A stretch of 64,000 bases of DNA from Labia minor (lineage: Eukaryota > Arthropoda > Insecta > Dermaptera > Spongiphoridae): positions 8,637,488 to 8,701,487 of the forward strand of contig OY720350.1 of assembly GCA_963082975.1 (NCBI GenBank). Reading direction: 5' to 3'. Below are positions 1-10,776 of the stretch, in pieces (the first letter of the stretch is position 1; every line of letters begins with the position of its first letter). The notes beneath the pieces were generated by a model. That model was not told where the DNA came from, did not search any database, and saw nothing but the letters and a program-made list of their open reading frames with translations. A program made the position numbers and the translations under genes.

Positions 1-55
1 ATTTTAAACCGTTAAAAGTGTTCCGCGGTAAAAAAAAAAAGGTTGAGAATCACTG
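1..55. mobile_element. End of a hAT-like MITE cut by the window edge
   Basis: The segment ends in GGTTGAGAATCACTG next to an A-run and a CCGCGG-containing stretch. Read on the other strand it starts CAGTGATTCTCAACC, a typical terminal inverted repeat of hAT non-autonomous elements. Only one end is inside the window, so target duplication cannot be tested. Confidence 0.4.
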
Positions 56-799
56 AGGTATATATATATATAAATTTCAAAATCTTGTAAAAATTGTTCA
101 ATCAAATTAATTTAAAAATAATTAATTAATTGAATTATTTTTCTTTTTTTATTCATTATGTATTCTATATATACAAAATTTAAAAATTGTATATTCTATT
201 GATATGAAAGTATTAGTTAATTTGAAGGTTGTTTATTTTCAGGAGCGAGAAAGAGTTAAGCAATTTTTTCGGTTGATCCATTTTTCTGTTGCTGATCATT
301 TATTTTTATTAAATATTTTATATAAACTTGGATAATCATATAAACGAGTTTTCAATCTTAAATTTTTACTTGAACAAAAATTAATTATCAATAAAAATAA
401 TTTTTAATATTATACTTTATATTATAATTTTTATACTTTTGATACCTTCATTGAATAAAAGATCGATTCAGGAGAAATGTGATGTCACATTTTATTGTAC
501 TTAATATGCTCCCATAAGAAACAGGTTAAGAAAAAACAAAAGTTAATTGCTTTATGTCTAATAATACCAACCAGGTGTCCAAAAGATAATATCAGTATAA
601 TAATAGTAAGATTAATTAATGAAAATAAATAAAAAAAAGAGTGAAAGAATTGAAAATCCAACCTTTTTAATTCAATAGTTAAATTGGAAATGTTATTATA
701 TCGAAATGCGCGAACGAGAGTTTATTTTGATAAGAAGAATACTTTAAATTATAAAATAATCAAGAGATTAATTTAAGTTTTAAATTTTTTAATAACAAA
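56..799. other. Intergenic AT-rich sequence
   Basis: No open reading frame, promoter or repeat family recurring in the window was recognised. The sequence is low-complexity AT-rich DNA. Confidence 0.5.
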
Positions 800-1402
800 A
801 AATAAGCTGGAGTGTCTCCACACGACTATCTCGCAAATTTGAATTGGATTAATTAACATATATTATATTTAAATTAAATTTAATTAATTATAAATTAAAA
901 TGTTATGATATTTATTAAAACAGCGCGTGTTTGACTCTTTGTTGATGGCACCACTTCACGTGTTGGCGCGTGATTTGCAGTGTTAAAAAATAAATTGTGG
1001 TACTTTCAGCGTTTCAATCAAGCTGAAATTCTATATATAGCAGTTTTATACAATTTTTAATTATGTGGAAAACTATCAAACATATATCTTTATTTTTACG
1101 GTCACTTTAGAGGAAAAAAATCAAAACGTTGTAGATAATGACCCTCTTCCGGTTGAGCTACATTTCTCAAAAGTTGATAGAAAACTACGAATTTTGAATA
1201 ATTCTCGTATAGCAAATTTCATTATTCTAGCTCAAACTGTTTTGCGTAATCTTGGCTACATATATACACACATATACACACACACAGACATTTTTCTCAA
1301 CCTTAGTAAAAATGATTCAGGAACCTTCAAAACGTATTTAAACATCAAAATCTCAAAATCGAAAATTTTCGTGATCGCAATACTATCTCTGGTGAGATAG
1401 TA
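800..1402 (-). mobile_element. HINE-B copy 1 (Helentron-associated type), complete
   Basis: Read on the - strand the copy starts with ACTATCTC, which lies in an imperfect hairpin. It carries a short CA/TG microsatellite in the middle and ends with GCGAGATAGT, a GTGGAGACAC hairpin and an AGCTTATT terminus. The same order of blocks is seen in about nine other copies in the window. The assignment to Helentron-associated elements rests on this architecture. The short reading frames inside it recur with the repeat and are not genes. Confidence 0.7.
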
Positions 1403-1697
1403 AAAACAGATATCATTAAGTTTTTTTTTAAAATAAAAATACATTTATATTAAAAGGTGTTAAGGGGACTCATCTCTTTTATTGAAATCATTGCGAATAA
1501 AGTAAAAGAACTATCAGTATGAAATAAACAGAAATTAGTTTCTAATGACATTAATTGTGATTATGTAAAATAAAAAAATAATCGAGATTGAAATATGATC
1601 TTTGAAAAGAAATAAAAATAGAATCGTAAGACTACTTGAAACAGAAGGAATATACAGGGTTCAATAAATGGGGGAAGGTAAGGGTAACACCCAGAAA

Positions 1698-1787
1698 CCT
1701 GTTGCGGGCGTAAATCGGGGAAAGGCAATGAATGAAGTCATTGCGACATAAAATTGGATATATAAATAGCCTCGGCCAATGGTCAGT
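1698..1787 (+). promoter_or_regulatory. Promoter of cuticle protein gene 1
   Basis: A TATATAAATA box lies at 1759-1768 with an arthropod-type TCAGT initiator at 1783-1787. Upstream are TTGCGACAT at 1741-1749, an AATCGGGGAAAGG block at 1713-1725 and CCTGTTGCGGG at 1698-1708. The same three blocks in the same order precede the paralogue at 23.9 kb, although the surrounding sequence differs, so they are probably bound by shared regulators of cuticle genes. Confidence 0.7.
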
Positions 1788-1835
1788 CAACATTCAAGTC
1801 TCTTTATCTAATAAGAGAAATACACTGAAGATAAT

Positions 1836-2586
1836 ATGGCCTTTAAGGTATACGATAAAAAAAACTTTATTAAAATGATTGAAAATGTCTATTATTTATA
1901 TTATATATTCTATTATGTTTTATATACGTACGATAATTATTATATTAATATTTATAATTTATATTTGATTACAGTTGTTGGTTTTGGCTACAGTGTTGGC
2001 TGTTGCACGTGCTGGTCTTATTGGAGCACCAGTTGCCACCTACGCACACGCTCCAGTAGCCACCTACGCACATGCCGCCCCTGTGGCTGTAGCTCATGCC
2101 GCCCCCGTGGCCGTTAACCACTACGATCCCCATCCTCAATACCAATTCGAATACGGAGTGCACGACGCCCACACCGGTGACCAAAAAAGCCAACACGAAG
2201 TCCGTGACGGAGATGTTGTCCAAGGAAGCTACAGTTTGGCCGAACCTGACGGTTCCATCCGCACCGTTGACTACACCGCTGACCCACACAATGGATTCAA
2301 CGCCGTCGTACACAAGACCCCTGGTGCACATCCCGCTGTCGCTGTCGCCCATGCTGCCCCTGTGGCCACTTATGCCCATGCCGCCCCCGTCCTCGCACAT
2401 GCTGCCCCAGTAGCCACTTATGCTCGTGCCGCCCCTATTGCTACTTATGCTCGTGCCGCCCCTATTGCTACTTATGCTCGTGCCTCCCCTGTGCTTGCTC
2501 ATGCTGCTCCTTTGGCCACCTATGCACATGCCGCACCAGTTCTTACACATGCTGCTCCAGCCCTTTCCTATGGAATCCATGGTTAG
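1836..2586 (+). CDS. RR-2 cuticle protein 1 (chitin_bind_4), two exons
   Basis: This is a secreted structural protein of the cuticle that binds chitin through its Rebers-Riddiford domain. Exons are 1836-1847 (four codons, MAFK) and 1975-2586, joined in phase 0 across a GT...AG intron. The 207-residue product starts with a signal peptide ending near ARA-G, followed by Ala/Pro/Val/His/Tyr repeats of the [10 protein letters not shown] type. The RR-2 domain lies at about residues 60-117 ([17 protein letters not shown], then YSLAEPDG and [11 protein letters not shown]), followed by a second [14 protein letters not shown] tail. The low-complexity flanks with the hard-cuticle RR-2 form are normal for the family. 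A polyadenylation signal AATAAA is at 2664-2669. Long antisense frames over this gene come from its codon bias. The central 440 bp is almost identical to the gene at 23.9 kb. Confidence 0.93.
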
Positions 2587-2753
2587 AAAGTCATTTTCAT
2601 CTTGTAAATACTTCAACATTTCACATTCATTTTTGTATGTTATTGTATCATTCATTTTTTAAAAATAAAATGAAAAATAAAAAGTATTTTGTTTTTTATT
2701 TTAATTTTATTTTATATAGTTTACCTCAATTTAAATATATTTTAGCCTTCATT

Positions 2754-3316
2754 TTTACTATCTCGCCAGAGATAGTATTGCGATCACGAGAATTTTCGAT
2801 GTCGAGATTTTGATGTTTTTATATGTTTTGAAGGTCCCTGAGTCATTTTCACTAAGGTTGAGAAAAATGTCTGTGTGTGTGTAAGATTACGAAATAACGG
2901 TTTGAGCTAGAATAATGAAATTTGGTATACGGGCATTATTCAAAATTCGTAGTTTTCTATTAACTTTTGAGAAATTCGGAATAGGGTCATTACCTACCAC
3001 GTTTTCATTTTTTAACTCTTAACTGACCGTAAAAATAAAGATATATGTTTGATAGTTGTTCCCATAATTAAAAATTGTATAAAACTCCTATATATAAAAT
3101 TTAAGCTTGATTGAATCGCTGAAATTACCGTAATTAATTTTTTAACACGTATGCAAATCACGTGACGTTGTGTCATCAACAAAGAGCCAAATACGCTCTG
3201 GTTGAATACATATTTATTCATTTTAATATATAATTAATTAAATTTAAATATAATATTTGTTAATTAATCCAATTCATATTTGCGAGATAGTCGAGTGGAG
3301 ACACACCAGATTTTTT
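2754..3316 (+). mobile_element. HINE-B copy 2, nearly complete
   Basis: The copy starts with the hairpin built on ACTATCTCGC, includes a short TG run, and ends with GCGAGATAGT and the GAGTG/CACAC hairpin at about 3278-3308. The terminal CTTATT is degraded. It lies directly downstream of the polyadenylation signal of cuticle gene 1. Confidence 0.68.
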
Positions 3317-3792
3317 TAATTAAATTAAATTGATAGGAGTCTAAAAATTACAAAAAACATCCATTCAAGTCTAATTCTACTACTTTCGTGAATTTTACTG
3401 ATAATAATGATAGCATTTCAATTTCATATGCCATGTATGATGATATTTGACATCGAATTCCTACATATCTTGTTGAATTTTTCTTTTCTTTTTTGATTTT
3501 TGCTAATATGGACTTACTCCATTTCCGACCAAAATGGCTCATATATTATCTTTCTTATGATCTAATAAACATGTATAGTCATAATTATTTGATTAAATTA
3601 ACTTTGTGTTAAAAAGTTTATATTTTTACAAGAAATACATTAAATATTCATGATTCGTAACCGGCCAATAATTTATGTGAGGCAAGTAAAAACTAAATTA
3701 GTAAAGCTTTGGTGGCTGTTTTTATTTATAAGGGAATTTTGTAAATAAAACACATAGTTTATTTTTTGTATTTTTTAAAATAAATTTTTGTA
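3317..3792. other. Intergenic; left arm of an inverted repeat
   Basis: No gene was seen. Positions 3730-3757 form the left arm of an inverted repeat whose right arm is at about 4465-4490, on the far side of the HINE-A copy. This suggests an older hairpin element split by that insertion. Confidence 0.45.
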
Positions 3793-4433
3793 TTTTTACC
3801 GACCGACGATAGTAAGGGAGGTATTGTTTTCACACCAAATTTCACATGTGGAGATTTTTACATATCTCCACGAATCATGCATTTTCTAAACAGAAAAAAG
3901 TATTTTTAGCATGATGTCTGTCCGTCTGTCCGTCCGTCTGTCCGTCCGTATAGATGTGTACAGCCTGAACGGCTCAACCGATTTTGATGAAATTTGGTAT
4001 ATTTACTTAATGCATCAGTGGGATGAATTGATCAACTTTTGGTGCAATTCCGGAAAGCGGAAGTGGTAGTATTAGCGATCGACGATAGGAAGGAACGGGT
4101 TATTTTCACACCAAAGGAGATTTTTTTATATATCACCACGAATCATGCACTTTGTATTGGTTTTATCCTCGAGAAAAATCATATTTATTAGTTTTTTCTT
4201 GATTTAAAATTATATGACGTCATCCAGCCTTTCATGACGTCACAGCCTGGTCTTGCATATATATTATAAATAAAATAAAATTAAAAATGTTTATATTTAT
4301 TATTTATGTATCCATATCTGTTTTTTATTACATTAATAGATATATTAAAATTATTTGAAATTGTTTCTGTAGCTGGAAATTAATTTATTTCAAACCGTCG
4401 GTCGGTTCGGACCTGGCCACAGGTCAACTTATT
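3793..4433 (+). mobile_element. HINE-A copy 1, complete
   Basis: The 5' end reads TTTTTACCGACCGACG. In the middle is a GTCC/GTCT microsatellite followed by the conserved block GAACGGCTCAACCGATTTTG. The 3' end has CGTCGGTCGGT (inverted match to the 5' end), a GACCTGGCCACAGGTC hairpin and the terminus CAACTTATT. Subterminal inverted repeats, a hairpin just before the 3' terminus and a central microsatellite are the known layout of Helentron-associated interspersed elements. No coding capacity is present. Confidence 0.7.
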
Positions 4434-5371
4434 TATAATAAATTTACAATAAAAAATACCAATATGTGGTTTTATTTACAAAATTCCCTTACAAGTAAAA
4501 ACTTTTAAGTATTTTACATACTTTGATATAATTGGATTTTTTTTTTAAAATATTAATTTTTATTTATAAAATCATGATTTCCATTAACGTATATAATAAC
4601 TAAAAATAGTGATTTAAAATCTCATTCAACTATTTTGTAAACAAGCTCAATTTTTTTTTCTTCTTGTGTATGTATGTTCACATCACTCTTTTAGTTTAAG
4701 AGACCATTTTTGACTTTCACTGAATTGAATTGCATAAGATAAGATAATAAAAGATAATAAAATCGCGAAATGAATCCATTAAAATCGATAGTGAACGAGC
4801 TGGAACAAATCAAGTTGTTTTTTTTTTCTTCTATAGTATTTTAGTTGACAAATATTCATGACATACGTATTTACTGATAAACATCGATAAGATAACATCC
4901 GTCTTAATCAATCAAAGAATGAATCAAATGAATGATACTAATTCCGGTATTTGGTTTTAAATTAACGAGTTAAATAATCATCGATGATCACTTTCTGAGA
5001 TGCAAGGCAACAAGCAACTGGACCGTGACGAAATCCAGTCCACGCACACAGTCACTGACAAATACAGGATACACATATATACTATCTAATAAATTATATA
5101 GACCATGGTGTGGAAAAAAATCATATATATATATATACATATATATAAGAGGTTTGTTTTTAAAACTTTTTATAAAAGGAATTTGATTTTTCAATCTTTT
5201 TATATAATAATATCGAAAATTTACTACCTGGTCATGATTAATTTTTTAAGACTAGATCGAGTTTTTTTTCGATTTGAACTCTTTCATGCCATATAAGAAA
5301 TGACTTACCATATTTATATTGAATTTTTGAAATATGACTTTATATATATATAGAATATATATAAAGTAAAT
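4434..5371. other. Intergenic; small non-repetitive GC-richer island
   Basis: Mostly low-complexity AT-rich DNA. Positions about 4,985-5,075 are clearly more GC-rich and do not match any repeat in the window. Read on the - strand they contain TCAGTGACTG and could be an isolated exon or promoter, but no splice sites or frame support a gene. Confidence 0.35.
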
Positions 5372-5785
5372 ATGTCTCGCCAGAGATGGTATTGCGATCA
5401 TGAAAATTTTCGGTGTCGAGATTTTGATGTTTTTATACGTTTTGAAGGTTCCTGAATCATTTTCATTAAGGTTGAAAAAAAATGTGTGTGCGTGTTTATG
5501 TATGTAGACAAGATTAAGCAAAAGGTTTGAGCTAGAATCATGAAATTTGGTATACGGGCATTATTCAAAATTCGTAGTTTTCTATCAACTTTTGAGAAAT
5601 GTAGCTCAACCGGAAGAGGGTCATTATCTACAATGTTTTGATTTTTTTTCCTCTAAAGTGACCGTAAAAATAAAGATATATGTTTAATAGTTTTTCACAT
5701 GATTAAAGATTGTATAAAACTGCTATAAATAGAATTTCAGCTTGATTAAATCGCTGAAAGTACCAGAATTAATTTTTTATCATGT
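5372..5785 (+). mobile_element. HINE-B copy 3, 3' truncated
   Basis: The copy starts at CTCGCCAGAGAT and follows the family sequence through the AAATTTGGTATACGGGCATT block. It stops in the AATTAATTTTTTA region before the 3' inverted repeat and hairpin. Confidence 0.65.
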
Positions 5786-5837
5786 ATGAATGTATTAGGA
5801 CCAATTTGTTTTTTCTAAAATCTATAATGATCTATAA

Positions 5838-6077
5838 CAGGGGTCGGTAACCTGGTTCGATTATTTTTTCCAACTTTCCAACAAAAAAAAAAGGTAAAAT
5901 GTTTTTGCGATAAGGCTTTTGAACATATTCGATTTTTTTTCAATTTTGTCAATATGGTTATTATATTATGATATTATGTGAGAATTTATGAAAGTAGATT
6001 ATTACAAAAATTAAGGGGGGCTCAAGAATTGTTTTTAAAAAAATGGGAGTGCCGGTTCAGAAAGGTTGGAAACCACT
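5838..6077. mobile_element. Degraded hAT-like MITE
   Basis: The left end reads CAGGGGTCGGTAACCTG. The right end, read on the other strand, is CAGTGGTTTCCAACCT. These are imperfect inverted repeats of hAT type. I did not find a clean 8-bp target duplication, so the boundaries are approximate. Confidence 0.4.
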
Positions 6078-6378
6078 GCTATTCATGGAAAGGAAAGAGG
6101 ATTGTTCAACACATGTGTAGGTTTATATTAATTAAAAAAATTGGTAAATACATAATAATTATCTACTCTCTTATGATATAGAATATAAGGTTAAATGAAA
6201 ATTAAAATCCAATTTCTTTGAATATATGTATTTATAATATTATTATTATTCAAATTATTTTAGAATTTATATCCTATCACACACAAATTAAATATTATAA
6301 ATTTAATTTATTTTTATTTTTTAATTATTTAGTTAATTTTCAAATTATCATAAAATATGTTATATTAAAAGATTTAAA

Positions 6379-7303
6379 AATAAGTTGACCTGTTGCCAGG
6401 TCCGAACCGACCGACGGTTTGAAGTAAATTAATTTCCAGCTACAGAAACAATTTCAAATAATTTTAATATATCTATTAATGTAATAAAAAACAGATATGG
6501 ATAAAACATAAATATTTTTAATTTTATTTTATTTATAATATATAGCTGAAGTAGCCGGCGTTAACCGAGGCTGTGACGTCATGAAGGGCTGGGTGACGTC
6601 ATATAATTTTAAATTAAGAAAAACATAATGAAGATGATTTTTCCCGAGGATAAAACCAATACATTCGTGGTGATATGTAAAAAAATCTCCTTATGTGAAA
6701 TTTGGTGCGAAAATAACCCTTCCCTTCTTATCGTCGATCGCTAATACTACCACTTCCGGTTTCCGGATTTGTACCAAAAGTTGATCAATTCATCCCACTG
6801 ATGCATTAAGTAAATATACCAAATTTCATCAAAATTGGTTGAGCCGTTCAGGCTGTACACATCTATACTGACGGACGGACGGACGGACGGACCACTTCCG
6901 GTTTCCGGATTTGCACCAAAAGTTGATCAATTCATCCCACTGATGCATTAAGTAAATATACCAAATTTCATCAAAATCGGTTGAGCCGTTCAGGCTGTAC
7001 ACATCTATACTGACGGACGGACGGACGGACGGACCACTTCCGGTTTCCGGATTTGCACCAAAAGTTGATCAATTCATCCCACTGATGCATTAAGTAAATA
7101 TACCAAATTTCATCAAAATCGGTTGAGCCGTTCAGGCTGTACACATCTATACGGACGGACGGACGGACGGACGGACAGACATCATGCTAAAAATACTTTT
7201 TTCTGTTTAGAAAATGCATGATTCGTGGAGATATGTAAAAATCTCCACATGTGAAATTTGGTGTGAAAACAATACCTCCCTTACTATCGTCGGTCGGTAA
7301 AAA
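6379..7303 (-). mobile_element. HINE-A copy 2 with three internal tandem units
   Basis: Read on the - strand it runs from ACCGACCGACGATAG at about 7,300 to the CAACTTATT terminus at about 6,380. Both subterminal repeats are present and the 3' hairpin is slightly degraded. It is longer than other copies because a 142-bp central unit is present three times. Confidence 0.7.
6750..7175 (-). repeat. 142-bp unit repeated three times inside HINE-A copy 2
   Basis: Units start at 6750, 6892 and 7034, each beginning CCACTTCCGGTTTCCGGA and ending in a GACG/GGAC microsatellite. The units are nearly identical. The copy at 9.9 kb has two units and most other copies have one, so the element contains a variable minisatellite. 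Confidence 0.85.
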
Positions 7304-7894
7304 AGGTTATAGCTGGAAATTATATTGAATATTTTTAAATTAAATCTAGAAAAATTTATGTATTTATAACAAAAGGAAAATCTGAAATATATAATATATT
7401 ATAATATAATAGTAAAACTTCATTGATGATTGGATTTCAGATATTTTACTTCTAAAAATATCAATTATGAATCGTTTAGACTCAAAAAAATAATTACTCA
7501 TTTATTAAAAATATAAACATTAAATAGAAATATAAACAGAAAAAAATCTCTTAGAGAGGGGTAACTAAATTTATATTTAATATTGATTTATTAAATTTGT
7601 CTTTTTATAAGTTTTCTACCTTATAAACTGAAATTCACCTTAATTAGTTTAGTATATAGGTATGTTACATGTATTGTATAATTATCAAAACTTTTTTTTT
7701 TTCAATAAAAACAGATAAGTTCAATCTTCAATAATTGAGAATTATGTTATATACCTACAAATTAGTAAAATTAGATTGTTCTTTAGTTAGAGTAGTTATT
7801 TTAATAATAATTATCTTTAAGTCATTCTATTTGCTAATCTGTAATTTTATGAACGAAAAATTTGTACAATTTGTATGCCGAATTGGCAAAAGCA
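7304..7894. other. Intergenic AT-rich sequence
   Basis: Nothing recognisable apart from poly-A/T runs and short AT repeats. Confidence 0.5.
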
Positions 7895-9045
7895 AATAAA
7901 GTTTATTATTATTATTATCTAACTATCTCTGTGACTCTACGGAACTCGAAAGTTCTTGGCCGCAGCAACCAAACTTCTCCAAGTATCCCTATTCTGAGGC
8001 ACAACCCTCCAATCCCTACCCTCTCCCATCTCTCTCAAGTCCCTTCTTACATTATCCACCCACCGAGTCCTTCCAAGCGGACGTTTTCCAATTGCTACTC
8101 TAATACTCTAAATCTACGCTCGTCACCTAAGGTCATAGACCATGCCTCACACCCATATAATACAACCAGCAAAATAATTGTTTTATATATTTTAATTTCT
8201 ATCCCCTTTGATAATAATTTTGACGCGATAAGCACCTTTACTGTATGATAACAAGCGCTTCCCGATTGCACCTCGCTTTAAATTTTTCTCGAATATTATT
8301 ATTCTTCGTGATTATAGATCCTAAGTATTTGAATTTTTCTACATTTTCGAATTTTATATTTTGTATGTTAAGATTTTGTGTGTTAAATACTATTCCACTA
8401 TATATTTAAGTCGTTTGCGTAACCTAATACTTGCATTTTTTTGTTTAATTGGATTCCGTTTGATTTTCCCCCAATTTGTCTAATTACATATTCCAGAACT
8501 AAATTAAATAAAACTGGTGATAATACGTCTTCTTGTTTTAACCCATTCCGAATTTCGAAAGTTTCTGACAATTGATTCCCGCATCTTACTCTTCCTTTAC
8601 CTCCCACAAGACAAATTTGAATCATACGTACTATTTTTTCGGGATTTCCAATAAGATCAAAATTTGAAAAAGTTCATCCCTGTTTTTTGAGATATACTTT
8701 ACTAAAGTTTACAAATTGATGGATAGAAATATTGAATTCGCGTTTTTGTTTTCTAATATCTGCCTCAATGAGAATATCTGATCTACAGTTGATCGGTTTG
8801 ACCTGAACCCTGACTGATATTCTCCTAATATTTCCTTTGCACATGGTCCTAATTTCATTGAAATAATATTCGAGAGAATCTTATACGATGCCGTCAAAAG
8901 AGAAATTCCCCTGTAGTTATTGCAGTTGGTTCTATTACCCTTCTTAAAGAGTGGGATAATAACTACCTCCTGACATTCTAAAGGAATCTTTTACTTATGC
9001 CATATCGAAAGAATTAATTTGTGCATACACTCTACTAAAGGTTTT
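7895..9045 (-). mobile_element. RTE-like non-LTR retrotransposon fragment, broken
   Basis: On the - strand the segment encodes reverse transcriptase pieces in shifted frames. At 8,980-8,710 are the fingers (NNYRGISLL, then GEYQSGFRSNRSTVDQIF). At 8,625-8,398 is a piece with LKQEDVLSPVLFNLVLEYVIRQ and the catalytic box altered to GYANDL. At about 8,130-7,920 is the C-terminal stretch RDLREMGEG...WRSLVAAAKNFRVP. Stops and deletions make it inactive. The 3' end carries a short ATA repeat tail (7,900-7,920). At least five related pieces occur in the window. Confidence 0.75.
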
Positions 9046-9570
9046 ATTATTATTATAGAGTAGTTATTATAGTTTTAATAATAGAGAGAGAGAATGTAAT
9101 TTAAATACTAAAATGAAATTGAACTAAATAAAAAAAAAATTGATTATCTTACTATAAAAATTGAGTTTAAATCATCAACATTTAACCCTTTATCTAATTG
9201 GTTTATCTAAAATGATATCAATAAATAGATAATTAGTGTATGTAATGAAATGGATCAGCAAGTATTATAATCACAAGTTGAAGTTGATTAATTTGAATTT
9301 ATTGCCAGTTATTAAATGTAAACGTAACGAAAAGCTGGAGGCAATAAAATGAAAATCATTAGATTGAAATTTGGAAAGAAAGTGGAAATGAACCAAAATA
9401 TCATAAATATATGATTTTTTATTTATTTTAACATAATAATATTTAGTACCTGATTCACCGAACCGCCGCTCGGTCATTAAAAAAAATATTTAAGATTAAG
9501 TTAAAAATAAATAAACGATAAAATTTATGAAATAATTTAAAAGAAATAATTTAAAAAAAAAATAGCCATA
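9046..9570. other. Intergenic; short GTACCTG...CGCTCGGTC motif
   Basis: Apart from AT-rich sequence, positions about 9,447-9,478 contain a tACCTGATTCACCGAACCGC-like stretch. A related stretch lies at about 41,492-41,522 at the edge of another repeat, so this is probably the end of a further repeat family. Confidence 0.4.
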
Positions 9571-10770
9571 AGATATACAGCCCTTAAATGTATGTATTAA
9601 TGCACTGAAAGACAGAAAAGTATGGTCTATGGATATAACATAATATACTTCGTAATTTGATTACAAAATATTATTAAAATAAATATTTTTAATTTTATAT
9701 TTATTTATAATATTTTGTATTTAAGGAAGTGCTGTCCGGCGTTGCCCGGCGCCATTTTTATTATTATTATTATTATTATTAAAATTCCTATTTTAAATTA
9801 AGAAAAAACTAACAAATATGATTTTTCCCGAGACTTAAAACAATACAGATCAATTTTTACCGACCGACGATAGTAAGGGAGGTATTGTTTTCACACCAAA
9901 TTTCACATGTGGAGATTTTTACATATCTCCACGAATCATGCATTTTCTTAACAGAAAAAAGTATTTTTAGCATGATGTCTGTCCGTCCGTCCGTCCGTCC
10001 GTCCGTCCGTATAGATGTGTACAGCCTGAACGGCTCAACCGATTTTGATGAAATTTGGTATATTTACTTAATGCATCAGTGGGATGAATTGATCAACTTT
10101 TGGTGCAAATCCGGAAACCGGAAGTGGTCCGTCCGTCCGTCCGTCCGTCCGTATAGATGTGTACAGCCTGAACGCCTCAACCGATTTTGATGAAATTTGG
10201 TATATTTACTTAATGCATCAGTGGGATGAATTGATCACCTTTTGGTACAAATCCGGAAACCGGAAGTGGTAGTATTAGCGATCGACGATAAGAAGGGAAG
10301 GGTTATTTTCGCACCAAATTTCACATAAGGAGATTTTTTTACATATCACCACGAATGTATTGGTTTTATCCTCGGGAAAAATCATCTTCATTATGTTTTT
10401 CTTAATTTAAAATTATATGACGTCACCCAGCCCTTCATGACGTCACAGCCTCGGTTAACGCCGGCTACTTCAGCTATATATTATAAATAAAATAAAATTA
10501 AAAATATTTATGTTTTATCCATATCTGTTTTTTATTACATTAATAGATATATGAAAATTATTTGAAATTGTTTCTGTAGCTGGAAATTAATTTACTTCAA
10601 ACCGTCGGTCGGTTCGGACCTGGCCACAGGTCAACTTATTCTTTATAAAAATTATCTATGGTGTTAATTTCAAAAAATACTTAGAGCAGTTTAATATTTC
10701 AAAAATACAAATATATAAACAATTTTTGCTACTATAATAAGATAAGATAAGATAATATTTACATTTCATA
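9571..10770. repeat. Older repeat split by a HINE-A insertion
   Basis: Positions 9,571-9,853 and 10,641-10,770 together match the continuous repeat at 44,490-44,905, including the TCTTTATAAA...ATCTATGGTGT and AATAAGATAAGATA blocks. The HINE-A copy between them is absent from the 44-kb copy, which therefore serves as an empty site. Confidence 0.6.
9854..10640 (+). mobile_element. HINE-A copy 3 with two internal units
   Basis: The copy is complete from TTTTTACCGACCGACG to the CAACTTATT terminus, with both subterminal repeats and the GACCTGGCCACAGGTC hairpin. The central 142-bp-type unit with its GTCC microsatellite is present twice. Confidence 0.75.
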
Positions 10771-10776
10771 TTGTTT

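Noticed and set aside
1065..1400. 111-codon frame at 1,065-1,400 and similar frames near 5,252-5,521, 33,371-33,568 and 53,867-54,118
   Set aside because: They lie inside HINE-B copies, differ between copies and follow no conserved frame.
1969..2655. Long - strand reading frame over cuticle gene 1 (and a similar one at 24,109-24,690)
   Set aside because: It is the antisense shadow of an Ala/Pro/His-rich coding sequence. It has no splice logic, and its Gly/Ser/Met-rich product only mirrors the repeats.
4985..5075. Possible promoter or exon on the - strand
   Set aside because: TCAGTGACTG is suggestive, but there is no TATA box at the right distance, no clear donor and no downstream - strand gene.
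6750..7175. CRISPR-like regular repeats
   Set aside because: The units are head-to-tail tandem copies of 142 bp without unique spacers, inside a eukaryotic mobile element.
9885..10190. Frame with repeated Ser-Val-Arg-Pro at 9,885-10,190
   Set aside because: It is the translation of the GTCC microsatellite inside a HINE-A copy.
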